From the NCBI GenBank assembly GCA_028228555.1, contig JAOJBP010000006.1, positions 22,573 through 86,572 of the forward strand: a DNA stretch of 64,000 nt. The letters run 5' to 3'. The DNA comes from Candidatus Thioglobus sp. (GTDB lineage: Bacteria > Pseudomonadota > Gammaproteobacteria > PS1 > Pseudothioglobaceae). Position 1 is the stretch's first letter, and the number at the start of each line of letters is the position of its first letter. Position numbers and translations under genes: made by a program. Below the pieces are notes generated by a model, which saw nothing but the letters and a program-made list of their open reading frames with translations, had not been told where the DNA came from and did no database searches. Positions 1 to 8,716 of this stretch are shown here, piece by piece.

Positions 1-816
1 TATAGCACCAGCTGTATTAGATGCATGCTTAGTCACGCCTGCACCAGAGACATTAACATGTACACCTGTTGTATCTTGATTAGCCCAAAATAGCTTGAGT
101 GGCGCTTCCGGATTTTTCTCAATTAGATCGCCAAAGTAATATGTATTGACCAGTCCAACATCACATTGGCCTGCCAAAATAGCATTCATGACATGCGAAT
201 CTTTAGCATTCGGCGTAGCACTCAAATTATTCACCCAGCCACTAACAATCTCACCCGCTTTTTCCTTGCCGTGGTGGTAAATAACAGAAGCCACTAACGA
301 TTTGGTATAAACTTTTTTACTCGTTCTCAAACATAAGCGCCCATTCCACTTTTCACTAGCAAGATCTTCATAGCTTGACAATGTTTCAGGATCAACACGA
401 TCTGTTGAGTAAACAATCGTACGTGCACGAACTGACAAACCTGTCCATAATCCTTGTGGGTCTCTCAAATACGCTTGAATATTATTTTTTAAAGTGTCAG
501 TTTGAACACCTTGAAATAAATCTTGTGAGCCTGCATACCAAAGATTACCCGCGTCAACTGTCATAAACATATCCGCTGGCGTATTGGCACCTTCAAGTTT
601 CAAACGCTCAATCAAGGCACCGCCCTCGCCTGTTAGATAATCGACCTTGATGCCTGTATCTTTTGTAAAGGCTTGGAATAATGGCTTAATTAAATGTTCT
701 TTTCTAGCACTATAGACAGTGACTGAATCATCACTTGCTGCTTGCACTGCTGATATACTTGACACTAATACCACTGATAGCATAATAGCTGATGAAACCC
801 ATTTCCTAATATTCAT
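1..816 (-). CDS. Fe(3+) ABC transporter periplasmic iron-binding protein (C-terminus beyond window)
   Basis: This reading frame starts at the ATG at 816-814 and stays open to the window edge, so the C-terminus is missing and 272 residues are visible. An AGGAGA ribosome site lies just upstream. Residues 1-27 look like a Sec signal peptide ending ...VQA-ASDD. The mature part begins VTVYSARKEHL and carries blocks typical of the FutA/IdiA/FbpA ferric-binding family, including LCLRTSKKVYTKSLVAS and the paired tyrosines in NTYYFGD that usually coordinate iron. It would deliver ferric iron to the ATPase encoded just upstream (857-1507). A permease gene is not in the window and may lie to the left. 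A Fur-box-like site 29 bases upstream suggests iron repression. The family is clear; the exact symbol (futA or fbpA) is not. Confidence 0.9.
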   Translation of the reverse strand, partial: MNIRKWVSSAIMLSVVLVSSISAVQAASDDSVTVYSARKEHLIKPLFQAFTKDTGIKVDYLTGEGGALIERLKLEGANTPADMFMTVDAGNLWYAGSQDLFQGVQTDTLKNNIQAYLRDPQGLWTGLSVRARTIVYSTDRVDPETLSSYEDLASEKWNGRLCLRTSKKVYTKSLVASVIYHHGKEKAGEIVSGWVNNLSATPNAKDSHVMNAILAGQCDVGLVNTYYFGDLIEKNPEAPLKLFWANQDTTGVHVNVSGAGVTKHASNTAGAI

Positions 817-844
817 TTTACTTTTTCTCCTGATTTTTTAAAAA

Positions 845-859
845 AAATAATGATTATCA
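845..859. promoter_or_regulatory. Fur box upstream of the iron-binding protein gene
   Basis: AAATAATGATTATCA matches the 7-1-7 Fur consensus TGATAATNATTATCA at 12 of 14 defined positions. It overlaps the TGA stop codon (859-857) of the upstream ATPase gene and lies 29 bases before the binding-protein ATG. This suggests that the binding protein has its own Fur-controlled promoter inside the operon. fur itself is at 15948-16355. Confidence 0.75.
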
Positions 860-1507
860 CTTAACAGTCAAGCGCTTATCCTGGATTTTTCCGACTTTAT
901 CGGCAAGGGCGTTGGCTTCATTAATATCATGTGTCACCAAAATCGAGGTTGTATTAGTTTGTTTAAGAATATGACGCACTTGCGCCACAAGTTGATCACG
1001 ATGGATTTTGTCTAAGCTAGAGAAAGGTTCATCCATTAATAAGATTTTAGGCGCTGGTGCAAGTGCTCTAACCAGAGAAACTCTCTGCTGCTCTCCGCCT
1101 GATAATTGGTGTGGATATTTTTTCTCAATCCCTTTTAAACCAATCATATCTAGCAGTTCTGTAACTCGCTGTTTTTGTTCAGATCTAGATAGATGATGAA
1201 TGCCAAAGCTAATGTTTTTTTCAACGTTCATATGTGGAAATAGCACATAATCTTGAAACACCATACCTACCTCTCGATGCTCTGGCTCTGTTAGATGAGT
1301 ACCATTTTTTGATAATAGTACACCATTCAACTCAACCTCTCCCTGAGCCCCTTCATCAAGCCCTGCTATAAATCTAAGTATTGAGCTCTTACCACTACCA
1401 CTATCACCTAATAGTGCAAAAATTTCACCTTGCTTAAGGTTTAAATTAAAGTTATTTAAGACTTTATTATTTTGATAAATTACTGATAAATCTTTAACTG
1501 CTAACAT
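857..1507 (-). CDS. Fe(3+) ABC transporter ATP-binding protein
   Basis: This 216-residue ABC ATPase would energise ferric-iron import. Visible motifs in order are Walker A GDSGSGKSS (about residues 34-42), the Q-loop in VFQDYVLFPH, the signature LSGGEQQRV, Walker B ILLMDEPFSSLD and the switch histidine in LVTHD. It is shorter than classical FbpC (about 350 residues) because it lacks the C-terminal TOBE-type regulatory domain, so it is a minimal ATPase. It is followed on the same strand by the iron-binding protein gene after 40 bases, and a Fur-box-like site lies 20 bases upstream of its ATG. Assignment to iron rather than another ion rests on the neighbour and the Fur sites. Confidence 0.85.
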   Translation of the reverse strand: MLAVKDLSVIYQNNKVLNNFNLNLKQGEIFALLGDSGSGKSSILRFIAGLDEGAQGEVELNGVLLSKNGTHLTEPEHREVGMVFQDYVLFPHMNVEKNISFGIHHLSRSEQKQRVTELLDMIGLKGIEKKYPHQLSGGEQQRVSLVRALAPAPKILLMDEPFSSLDKIHRDQLVAQVRHILKQTNTTSILVTHDINEANALADKVGKIQDKRLTVK

Positions 1508-1526
1508 TTAATAATGCAAATACTAA

Positions 1527-1541
1527 TAAGAATGATTATCA
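1527..1541. promoter_or_regulatory. Fur box in the promoter region of the iron ABC operon
   Basis: TAAGAATGATTATCA matches TGATAATNATTATCA at 12 of 14 defined positions, with a perfect right half-site. It lies 20 bases upstream of the ATPase ATG (1507), between that gene and the rightward CDF exporter gene at 1664, so it may influence either. The matching site at 845-859 in the same operon supports it. Confidence 0.75.
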
Positions 1542-1663
1542 ATATTATATAAGATTATCCTAATAGAATTAGATTATTTATGTTGATTTACTATAAGTAC
1601 ATATTAATAGATATATGTCATAAAATAAAGACTTAAAGATTAGCTAATAGAATTCGTATATAA

Positions 1664-2803
1664 ATGAACAAACAAGATAGAAGAAAAGCCAGTCAAAAAG
1701 TAACCTTAGTTGGTGCTATTATTGATCTCGCATTAGGTATCTTTAAAGTTATAGCTGGCGTACTAGGTAATTCTGGCGCTTTAATTGCAGATGGTATTCA
1801 CTCATTTTCAGACTTATTATCTGATGGTGTTGTGCTTTATGCTTCAAAACATTCAGCTGAAGAGGCGGATGATGAGCATCCATATGGCCATGAAAGATTC
1901 GAAACTGTTGCAACTTTAGGGTTAGCCATTATTCTGGCTATTATAGGCGTTGGTATTATTTATGATGCTTTTGAGAGATTATTTAATCCCAGTGAGCTTT
2001 CACATAGCACCTTACTACTAAGTGTAGCTGCTTTATCAATTTTTTCTAAAGAAGCTTTATATTGGTATACCTTAAAAGTTGCCAGTACTTATAAGTCTAG
2101 CATGCTTAAAGCCAATGCATGGCATCATCGCTCAGATGCCCTATCTTCAGTAGTTGTCTTTATTGGAATTTTGGGCAGCCTTAATGGTTATCTATTTTTA
2201 GATGGTGTTGCAGCTGTTGTGGTTGGATTCATGATTATTTATATAGCTTGGGAGTTAGGACTAGGTGCAACTAAAGAGCTAGTGGATTCTTCGATTGATG
2301 CTGATAAAGTTAAACAACTGCGAGACTCTATTGGTCGGATTAGTGGTGTTAATAATGTACATTCACTTCGTACTCGCAAAATTGGGCATACAATATCTTG
2401 CGATGTGCATGTTCAAGTTGACCCATACCTAAGCGTGAGTGAAGGACATATTATCAGCGTAAGTGTTGAACGCGTTGCTAAAGAATGCCTAGAAAATCTT
2501 AACGATGTAACTGTTCATATCGACCCTGAAGATGATGAAACTGTTGCACCTTATGAAGCGCTTCCAGAGCGAGCTGAAGCATTGGGAATTTTAACAAAAG
2601 CTTTGTTTAATAATAAATGTGATGGTGAAATTGAGCGAATCCAATTACACTACCTAGACAGCAGAATTCACGTAGATTTTTACTTACCATTAAGCTGTCT
2701 AGATTCTGGACAAAGTGGTGATGAAATTCTCGCAAAGCTTCATAAAACAGTCGACCCTCTAGAAGGGTTTGGAAAAATTAAGGTCTACTTTAGTAGATAC
2801 TAA
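1664..2803 (+). CDS. Cation diffusion facilitator (CDF) metal exporter
   Basis: This 379-residue inner-membrane protein exports divalent metal (zinc or iron) by proton antiport. It has about six membrane segments in residues 12-215. The metal site is of the HD-HD type: H46-x3-D50 in GIHSFSD (segment 2) and H-x3-D in WHHRSDALSS (segment 5). HD-HD is more usual for zinc than the DD-HD of FieF/YiiP. The cytoplasmic part is longer than in FieF (about 300 residues): after the normal domain with DVHVQVDP and VTVHIDPED there is a further segment of about 80 residues (IERIQLHYLDSRIHVDFYL...) resembling a second copy of that fold. It is divergent from the iron-import operon and overlaps the ruvC stop by four bases. 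Confidence 0.88.
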   Translation: MNKQDRRKASQKVTLVGAIIDLALGIFKVIAGVLGNSGALIADGIHSFSDLLSDGVVLYASKHSAEEADDEHPYGHERFETVATLGLAIILAIIGVGIIYDAFERLFNPSELSHSTLLLSVAALSIFSKEALYWYTLKVASTYKSSMLKANAWHHRSDALSSVVVFIGILGSLNGYLFLDGVAAVVVGFMIIYIAWELGLGATKELVDSSIDADKVKQLRDSIGRISGVNNVHSLRTRKIGHTISCDVHVQVDPYLSVSEGHIISVSVERVAKECLENLNDVTVHIDPEDDETVAPYEALPERAEALGILTKALFNNKCDGEIERIQLHYLDSRIHVDFYLPLSCLDSGQSGDEILAKLHKTVDPLEGFGKIKVYFSRY

Positions 2804-3270
2804 AGACAATGATAAGCATGGCATATTGCCCCAGCTAATGCATCAGCTGCATCTTCCTGGGGTGCCTTGTTAAGCTTTAAAGCATCACATACCATATAAG
2901 AAACCTGATCTTTGGCAGCATGCCCTTTACCAACAACTGCCTTTTTAATTTGATTGGGGCTATATTCAACCATAGCAATGCCATTCATTCCCGCAGCAGA
3001 AATAATCGCACCTCTAGCATGGCCTAGTTTAATCGCAGCATCAGGGTTTGGCCTATCGGGGCGCATAAATGCACGCTCAATAACAACCACGTCAGGTTGA
3101 TATTTTTTAACCAATTGATCAATTTCTAAAAAGATTGTGGTGATGCGATCTGTCAATTCACCCTTGGTACGAATACAACCACTAGCAACATAGCTAAATT
3201 TAAGCTTTTGAGCTTCAATTAAACCAAATCCTGTAATTCTTGAACCAGGGTCAATCCCTAAAATTTTCAT
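2800..3270 (-). CDS. ruvC: Crossover junction endodeoxyribonuclease RuvC
   Basis: RuvC is the Holliday-junction resolvase of the RuvABC system. The frame is open upstream to 3414, but the family N-terminus MKILGIDPGSR begins at the ATG at 3270-3268, giving 156 residues (about 170 is usual). Catalytic acidic residues are present: D7 in GIDPG, E65 in VVIERAF, and D140 and D143 in PQEDAADALA. It is not next to ruvA or ruvB; ruvB is 8 kb away in another run and ruvA is not in the window. It is divergent from the thioredoxin gene and convergent with the CDF exporter. Confidence 0.95.
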   Translation of the reverse strand: MKILGIDPGSRITGFGLIEAQKLKFSYVASGCIRTKGELTDRITTIFLEIDQLVKKYQPDVVVIERAFMRPDRPNPDAAIKLGHARGAIISAAGMNGIAMVEYSPNQIKKAVVGKGHAAKDQVSYMVCDALKLNKAPQEDAADALAGAICHAYHCL

Positions 3271-3370
3271 AATGGGTATTGTATAGAGTTGATAAAAATT
3301 AAGCAATATAAACATACATATAAGGCATTTATGATATACTTTAAATTTATAAATTAAACAAGGATAGACT

Positions 3371-3727
3371 ATGGCAGTATTGGAGCTAAACAAAGACAAC
3401 TTTGACGAAACCATTCAAAATAACGAACTAGTTATCTTAGATTTTTGGGCACCCTGGTGTGGTCCTTGTAAATCATTTGCACCAACTTATGAAGCCATGA
3501 GTGAAAAAATTGATGGTGTAACATTTGCCAAAATTAACACCGAAGATGAGCAAGATTTAGCCGGTAAATTCCAAATTCGCTCTATTCCAACTTTGATGAT
3601 TTTCAGAGATCAAATCGCCATTTTTTCGCAACCAGGTGCAATGGCAGAATCAGATCTTGAAACAGTATTAAATAAAGCTAAAGAATTAGATATGGATATC
3701 GTACGAAAAGAGATTGAGGAGCAGTAA
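3371..3727 (+). CDS. Thioredoxin
   Basis: This 118-residue thioredoxin-fold protein carries the redox motif WAPWCGPCKSF (about residues 28-38) and the cis-proline block RSIPTLMIF. It has no signal peptide, so it is a cytoplasmic disulfide reductase. It resembles TrxA but has a C-terminal tail of about 10 charged residues. AAGGAT precedes the ATG at a suitable distance and TATACT (3335-3340) could be its -10 box. It is convergent with the ArsC-family gene, eight bases apart. Whether it is the main thioredoxin or a second one cannot be told from the window. Confidence 0.93.
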   Translation: MAVLELNKDNFDETIQNNELVILDFWAPWCGPCKSFAPTYEAMSEKIDGVTFAKINTEDEQDLAGKFQIRSIPTLMIFRDQIAIFSQPGAMAESDLETVLNKAKELDMDIVRKEIEEQ

Positions 3728-3735
3728 GCTAAAAG

Positions 3736-4065
3736 TTAGCTCAAGTCTGAATAACTTTTTTCACTAAACCCAACCCTAAAATTAGCACCTGTTACTAAAA
3801 CAGGTCGTTTTATAAGCGTTGGGTTTTTTAACGTCAGCTCTATAGTGATGTTCGTTTTTTGTTCATCAGTAAAATTTCTATAGGTAGTTGAACGCTTGTT
3901 AATAAGCTTATCCCAGCCAATTGCGTCGACAAAACTTTGCAAAATACTTTTATCAATAGGTTGATCACGAAAATCAATAAATTCGAATTCAATATTATTG
4001 TTACTTAAAAATTGCCTAGCTTTTTTAACAGTATCGCAATTTTTAATACCATACATTTTGATCAT
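3736..4065 (-). CDS. ArsC/Spx/YffB-family thioredoxin-fold protein
   Basis: This 109-residue protein begins MIKMYGIKNCDTVKKA, with one N-terminal cysteine (C10), and continues through blocks typical of YffB-type ArsC-like proteins (FIDFRDQP, GWDKLINKRSTTYR, NPTLIKRPVLV). True arsenate reductases share the fold, but proteins of this subgroup usually have no demonstrated arsenate activity and may act as glutathione-dependent reductases. It is last in the long minus-strand gene run from lolB, eight bases after the preceding gene, and convergent with thioredoxin. Confidence 0.88.
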   Translation of the reverse strand: MIKMYGIKNCDTVKKARQFLSNNNIEFEFIDFRDQPIDKSILQSFVDAIGWDKLINKRSTTYRNFTDEQKTNITIELTLKNPTLIKRPVLVTGANFRVGFSEKSYSDLS

Positions 4066-4073
4066 TGATATAC

Positions 4074-4697
4074 CTACTGATTAGAAAATTCAAGAATCTC
4101 TTTATGCTCATCATCTACAATAATGCGTAAGCCTTTCTGAGGATAGTGCCAATAGGTCACTCCTGGATAAGCAAGTTCAGTGCTATCTGGCTTTCCAAAT
4201 AAATTTAACATTGCCTCTTGACTGAGGTTAGTCTTAGGAACGAAGCTTAGAGATTTAATTTGATAACGAGACATTAGCGCCTCACCAGTTGTTATAAAGG
4301 TGGTTTTCTTAACCCCTGAAGGCATTAACATCGACTGATCTATATACTCTCTAAGTACTTCAATGCGTTGATCGTTTAATGCAAGATTTACAATAATATT
4401 AGCACCAATACCGCCGACCTTAGTACTTGGAAAATACACTTCCAATTCAGGCTCTATGTTTTCCTGCTCAAATAATGACGCTTCAATTTCTATTCCAAAA
4501 TAACGGGCTGCATCAATCAACTCACTATGCTCCATGGTGAGCTCAAAAACAACTGTTTTTCCCTGTTTATTAATATAACTTTGCCAGGGCATAGCCTGAT
4601 TTTTTGGCATTTCAATATTACGCGTTAATAAAAATATTAATAAAAATACTAGAATAGATCCCAATAAAGTATAGGCAACTATATATCTTTCTTTCAT
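4074..4697 (-). CDS. Membrane-anchored hypothetical protein
   Basis: This 207-residue protein is of unknown function. One hydrophobic segment at residues 7-25 (IVAYTLLGSILVFLLIFLL) is followed by a soluble, probably periplasmic part. The last 50 residues (LSQEAMLNLFGKPDSTE... YWHYPQKGLRIIVD) resemble the SmpA/BamE-type pattern of a helix, a G-x-P turn and two strands; that is inference from pattern only. It overlaps the upstream membrane-protein gene by four bases, which indicates translational coupling. Confidence 0.75.
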   Translation of the reverse strand: MKERYIVAYTLLGSILVFLLIFLLTRNIEMPKNQAMPWQSYINKQGKTVVFELTMEHSELIDAARYFGIEIEASLFEQENIEPELEVYFPSTKVGGIGANIIVNLALNDQRIEVLREYIDQSMLMPSGVKKTTFITTGEALMSRYQIKSLSFVPKTNLSQEAMLNLFGKPDSTELAYPGVTYWHYPQKGLRIIVDDEHKEILEFSNQ

Positions 4698-5104
4698 CTA
4701 TTAAAGGGGGGTTTTCCAGCTTTATGACGCAGCCAATTTAGAGTTTTATAAGTTGGGGTGTGGCTAATAAATTTTAACTCTAATTCACGTTTTCCTGGAA
4801 ATTCCAATAAAAATAATCCAAGCAAAATTGAAATAACACCTTGGCCTGGGGTCACCAACATAATAATGCCAGCTAACACTAATAAAACACCTATGACTGT
4901 GGTGACAATAAATTTAACAAAACCCCAAACTGATTTAATTTCTATAGCGTTTTTAGGTTTTGATGAGAAATAATCAACTGGCATAAGGCCCAATAAATAT
5001 GGCGTTAACAGAAGCGTCAACACAAAAATAGCTGCAGAAATAACACCAATCATTATGAATAATTCTTCGTATTGATCTAAGTATTGAATTATCGTATCTA
5101 GCAT
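4694..5104 (-). CDS. PGPGW-type small transmembrane protein
   Basis: This 136-residue integral membrane protein has hydrophobic stretches at about residues 15-40 and 65-100. The segment IIMLVTPGQGVISILLGLFLLEFPGKR, followed by a basic C-terminus with RHKAGKPPF, matches the pattern of the PGPGW/TIGR-type putative transmembrane family. No biochemical role is known to me. It overlaps dtd by seven bases upstream and the next gene by four downstream, so it belongs to the same transcription unit. Confidence 0.8.
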   Translation of the reverse strand: MLDTIIQYLDQYEELFIMIGVISAAIFVLTLLLTPYLLGLMPVDYFSSKPKNAIEIKSVWGFVKFIVTTVIGVLLVLAGIIMLVTPGQGVISILLGLFLLEFPGKRELELKFISHTPTYKTLNWLRHKAGKPPFNR

Positions 5105-5535
5105 GATAATAAAAAAGTTACTGGCCCATCGTTAGTCAAAGACACTTGCATATCGGCACCAAATATGCCACTTTGTACTTTTGGATACTGTTGTGAAATA
5201 TTCGACAAAAAATATTCATAAAGTTTTTTAGCTTCTACAGGTTTTTTTGCAGTTGAAAATCCTGGTCTAGTGCCTGAGCTTGTATCTGCCGCCAAGGTAA
5301 ACTGTGAAACAAGTAAAAGGCTGCCATCAATATCTTTAACTGATAAATTCATTTTTTCATCAGTGTCATAGAACACTCGATAAGACAATATCTTTTTAAT
5401 CATCTTATACATTTGAACCTGTTCATCGTTTTTTTCAATTCCAAGAAATACCAGTAAGCCTTGGCTAATTTCGCCTGTAATTTGACCATCAACTTCAACT
5501 TTAGCACGAGAGACACGTTGAATTAAGGCTTTCAT
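5098..5535 (-). CDS. dtd: D-aminoacyl-tRNA deacylase
   Basis: This 145-residue DTD removes D-amino acids (and glycine mischarged on tRNA-Ala) from tRNA. The two family signatures at the active-site interface are present: SQFTLAAD (about residues 77-84) and the Gly-cisPro block DGPVTFLL near the C-terminus. Length and the start MKALIQRVSRAKV match the family exactly. It lies six bases after glyS, which is apt because DTD also polices glycine-tRNA errors, but the pairing may simply reflect operon packing. Confidence 0.97.
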   Translation of the reverse strand: MKALIQRVSRAKVEVDGQITGEISQGLLVFLGIEKNDEQVQMYKMIKKILSYRVFYDTDEKMNLSVKDIDGSLLLVSQFTLAADTSSGTRPGFSTAKKPVEAKKLYEYFLSNISQQYPKVQSGIFGADMQVSLTNDGPVTFLLSC

Positions 5536-5541
5536 TGGAAA

Positions 5542-7581
5542 TTAAGCACTAAGATGCGATACATCTGCAACAGATAAGAATAAGCTTCTAACCCAATTAA
5601 TTAAATTAAGACGCGCTTGTTTTAATTCAGCTACATCACTGTTAACCATGACTTGATCAAAGAAATTATCAATACTGGCTTTAAGAGAGATAAGCTCATT
5701 CATACTAGCTGCATAATCTTTAGAGTTTGATAACTGATCAGACACAGATTGGGTTGCAGCAAATAAAGCTTTTTCAGCATCTTCAACCAGTACCGAAACA
5801 TCTACCTCAATTGATAAATTATTCTGATCTTTGAGCATATTGGCAATTCGTTTATTTGCCTCAATTAGACTGTTTGAAGCTTTATCTTGAGTAAAAATAT
5901 TTAATGCCTCAACACGAAGGTGGAAATCATATGGAGATTCTGGCTCAACTGCTAATACTGCTTCAAAAGCTTTAGCGCTGACTTGTTTATCCTTGTAATA
6001 GGCACGCAAACGATCCATCATGAATGTATAAATGGCTGATGAACAGTGCGTATCTACGTCTGATGAATGCGCAGATAATGAATTCTCAATTAATGTTTTA
6101 AGATTTAAATCAAGTTTACTTTCTACCATGATTCTTAATAAACCCAGAGCCATTCTACGTAATGCGTATGGATCTTTAGAACCTGTCGGTCCTTGGCCAA
6201 TACCGTAAATACCAGTGATAGTATCAAGTTTATCGGCAATGGCGACTACCAAGCCTTCTTGAGTTGAAGGTAGTATATCACCGGCAAATCTAGGATGATA
6301 ATGCTCACTAATCGCTACTGAAACAGTTAAGCTTTCACCATCATTCTTGGCATAGTAGCCACCCATCACTCCTTGGAGATCAGCAAACTCACCTACCATT
6401 TCTGATACTAAATCTGACTTACATAATAATCCTGCTCTTTTAGCATTCACCACATTAGCGCCAATCATTGTCGCAATAGAACCTGATAACATTTCAATAC
6501 GTTTGGCTTTATCTCCCATTGATCCTAATGACTTCATAAATAATACGCGATCTAGTTTTTCAAGGCGAGATTCAAGTGTTTGACGCTTATCTTGTTCCCA
6601 AAAAAACTCTGAATCTGCCAATCTTGGACGAATAACACGCTCATTGCCACCAACAATAACACTGACATCGCTAGATTCAATATTAGCAACCGAGATAAAG
6701 CTTGGTAATAATTTATCATTGTCATCAAGCATATGAAAATATTTTTGATGAGATTTCATGGCTGAGATAAGAGCTTCTTCTGGTACCGCCAAAAATGACT
6801 CACTAAAGCCTCCTGAAAAAGCTCGCGGATACTCAACTAAGGCACAAACTTCACTCAAAAGCGCTTCATCAATCACTGCTGTGGCTTCGTTATCATTTGC
6901 TATTTGAATCACCTGCTGTCGAATCGTTTGCTTACGTGTATCAAAATCTACTTCAATTTTCGCCTGTTCCATCATAATTTGGCGGTAATTTTTAGCCTGA
7001 TCAATAGTTAATGTTTTTGGACCAGTGAAGCGTAAGCCGCGTGTGATATTTGTTGCGCTCAGACCCATAATATTTGCCTTTATCACATCTGCACCCAAAA
7101 GCATGATCAGCCAATGTGTTGGGCGTACAAATTGTGTATCAGAACTACCCCAGCGCATTGGTTTGGCAATGGGTATGTTTTTAATGGACTTATCAACAAC
7201 CTTTTCAAGCAATGTTTTAGTTTCTAAGCCCTGCTGCTCTTTAGTAAAGAAATAATAATCTGACTTTCCAAACGCCTTCTTCTTAAGCTCAGATACCGAT
7301 ACACCACAAGACTTTGCAAAGCCTGAGACGGCTTGATCTGGTGCAGAAACCGAAGGACCTTTGCGCTCAATTATTTGATCTTCTTGCTGACACTGAAGAT
7401 CGTGCACTAGCACCGCTAAACGACGCGGGGTAGCAAATGACTCAACTTTTAAATAGTTTAGTTTTAATTCAGCTAGTTCTTTAATTATATTATCTGTCAA
7501 TGCTTTTGAAAGCTTTGGAAGTAATTTAGGTGGCAACTCTTCTGTGCCTAGTTCTAGTAAAAAGTCTTGTGTATTCATCAT
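5542..7581 (-). CDS. glyS: Glycyl-tRNA synthetase beta subunit
   Basis: This is the 679-residue beta subunit of the bacterial alpha2beta2 glycyl-tRNA synthetase, which contributes tRNA recognition. The N-terminus [14 protein letters not shown] and the blocks [25 protein letters not shown] and [12 protein letters not shown] are diagnostic. Length is near the usual 690. The alpha subunit glyQ is not adjacent but on the opposite strand at 22602-23501, so subunit balance cannot come from one transcript. It follows minC by eight bases. Confidence 0.97.
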   Translation of the reverse strand: MMNTQDFLLELGTEELPPKLLPKLSKALTDNIIKELAELKLNYLKVESFATPRRLAVLVHDLQCQQEDQIIERKGPSVSAPDQAVSGFAKSCGVSVSELKKKAFGKSDYYFFTKEQQGLETKTLLEKVVDKSIKNIPIAKPMRWGSSDTQFVRPTHWLIMLLGADVIKANIMGLSATNITRGLRFTGPKTLTIDQAKNYRQIMMEQAKIEVDFDTRKQTIRQQVIQIANDNEATAVIDEALLSEVCALVEYPRAFSGGFSESFLAVPEEALISAMKSHQKYFHMLDDNDKLLPSFISVANIESSDVSVIVGGNERVIRPRLADSEFFWEQDKRQTLESRLEKLDRVLFMKSLGSMGDKAKRIEMLSGSIATMIGANVVNAKRAGLLCKSDLVSEMVGEFADLQGVMGGYYAKNDGESLTVSVAISEHYHPRFAGDILPSTQEGLVVAIADKLDTITGIYGIGQGPTGSKDPYALRRMALGLLRIMVESKLDLNLKTLIENSLSAHSSDVDTHCSSAIYTFMMDRLRAYYKDKQVSAKAFEAVLAVEPESPYDFHLRVEALNIFTQDKASNSLIEANKRIANMLKDQNNLSIEVDVSVLVEDAEKALFAATQSVSDQLSNSKDYAASMNELISLKASIDNFFDQVMVNSDVAELKQARLNLINWVRSLFLSVADVSHLSA

Positions 7582-7589
7582 AATAAATT

Positions 7590-8303
7590 TTAAATAATTT
7601 GGAATCGAAGTTGACCATTGAATAAATCAATCATCACTGAACGTGCATATAACTTGGTTGGCACTACATCAAACTTCTTATATACGCCAGCAATTGAAAC
7701 CAGTTCAGCATTAAATGACTGCACGAAGATGGTTGATTTTTCATCTCCCTGAATACCGGCAAATAAACTACCTTGAACTTCCTTATAAGCAGAAATGGAA
7801 CCAAATGACATTACATCAGCACCTGCTTTAACTTTAGCTAATAATACTAAATCCCTATCTTGTGAAATAACTTGCTGGAACGAATAAACCTTATTGGTTA
7901 CAATCTTTGGCGCTTGATAAGTTTTATCTTGATGAGGATTTGACACACTTGATGCTGACTGTTTAACTGCTTGAGTTTTAATTTTAACCTTACTACTGGG
8001 TGACAATGATTTTCCAAACACAGCCAAGCCAGAAAATTTTGCAAAATCAATTAACTCTTGCTTGAGTGATCGAATACCAACCGCTACCATTTCATTTTGA
8101 GCAAGAATTTCGATCAAAACTGCAAGTTCATTAGCTTGGAAATTTTTATACTCAATTTCTAAAATAACAGGTGCATGTTGGAATTGTGCCTTATTACTAC
8201 TTGCTAGCGCAGTGATTTCATCCATCAAGGTGTCTGTATTATTAGTTAAAACTCTTAAGGTGTAAAGTGCCTCTGTTTGAGTAATAACTTCAATTTTATT
8301 CAA
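7590..8303 (-). CDS. minC: Septum site-determining protein MinC
   Basis: This 237-residue FtsZ-polymer inhibitor helps position the division septum. An N-terminal domain (about 1-105) is joined by a linker rich in Q, S and K to a C-terminal beta-helix domain with VIVRSGQxI-like repeats, seen here as [20 protein letters not shown] and [20 protein letters not shown]. The expected partners minD and minE are not in the window, which is unusual because minCDE normally form one operon. It overlaps the preceding MbcA/ParS-like gene by four bases. Confidence 0.93.
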   Translation of the reverse strand: MNKIEVITQTEALYTLRVLTNNTDTLMDEITALASSNKAQFQHAPVILEIEYKNFQANELAVLIEILAQNEMVAVGIRSLKQELIDFAKFSGLAVFGKSLSPSSKVKIKTQAVKQSASSVSNPHQDKTYQAPKIVTNKVYSFQQVISQDRDLVLLAKVKAGADVMSFGSISAYKEVQGSLFAGIQGDEKSTIFVQSFNAELVSIAGVYKKFDVVPTKLYARSVMIDLFNGQLRFQII

Positions 8304-8716
8304 CTACGCCACCCCTGGGTACAATCCAGAAAATTCCACACGCGATTCATGCCTGTATCACCACTCAACATCAGCTCTAATGGGCTTTTGTGTTTGAATT
8401 TCTTCACACTACGTTTAAGCCAAACACTGGCATATTCTTTATTAGTTGGGAATGTAGTGCCTAATGATTCATCGATACCTAAAATCATTCTAGTACGGGT
8501 CACCATAGCGTCATTAAATTCAAACGATTTATCACCACGACGATACATGTATAGGTGTCTAGGCTTAATGATTTCTTCAAGGCCTAAAATAATCAATTGG
8601 TCAGAATCTTCCAATTTCCAATTTTCTAAAATCTGAGAGAGCTGAGAAGTTAATTGATTTTTTTCATTATCACTTAGATTGATAATATCTTGCTTTGGGG
8701 AAGTATTCTTGTTCAT
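8300..8716 (-). CDS. MbcA/ParS/Xre antitoxin-like (DUF2384) domain protein
   Basis: This 138-residue soluble protein is of uncertain role. Residues about 70-137 (RTRMILGIDESLG...FPTNKEYASVWLKR...SPLELMLSGDTGMNRVWNFLDC) follow the DUF2384 pattern found in the toxin-binding half of MbcA/ParS/Xre antitoxins, where a short helix with P-L-[ED]-L precedes the final helices. No RES-domain toxin gene adjoins it. Instead it is locked by 1- and 4-base overlaps between tolA and minC, so a housekeeping or cell-envelope role is more plausible than a toxin-antitoxin module. The domain call is from pattern memory. Confidence 0.7.
   Translation of the reverse strand: MNKNTSPKQDIINLSDNEKNQLTSQLSQILENWKLEDSDQLIILGLEEIIKPRHLYMYRRGDKSFEFNDAMVTRTRMILGIDESLGTTFPTNKEYASVWLKRSVKKFKHKSPLELMLSGDTGMNRVWNFLDCTQGWRS

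Noticed and set aside
375..566. Open frame of 63 residues on the plus strand
   Set aside because: It lies wholly antisense to the iron-binding protein gene, has no ribosome site and no recognisable motif.
1599..1618. AT-rich inverted repeat (ACATAT...ATATGT) before the CDF gene as an operator
   Set aside because: Short A/T-only arms of this kind are expected by chance at this base composition.
3727..3741. Palindrome AGCTAA-AAG-TTAGCT between convergent thioredoxin and ArsC-like genes as a bidirectional terminator
   Set aside because: The stem is only six pairs and no T run follows on either side.
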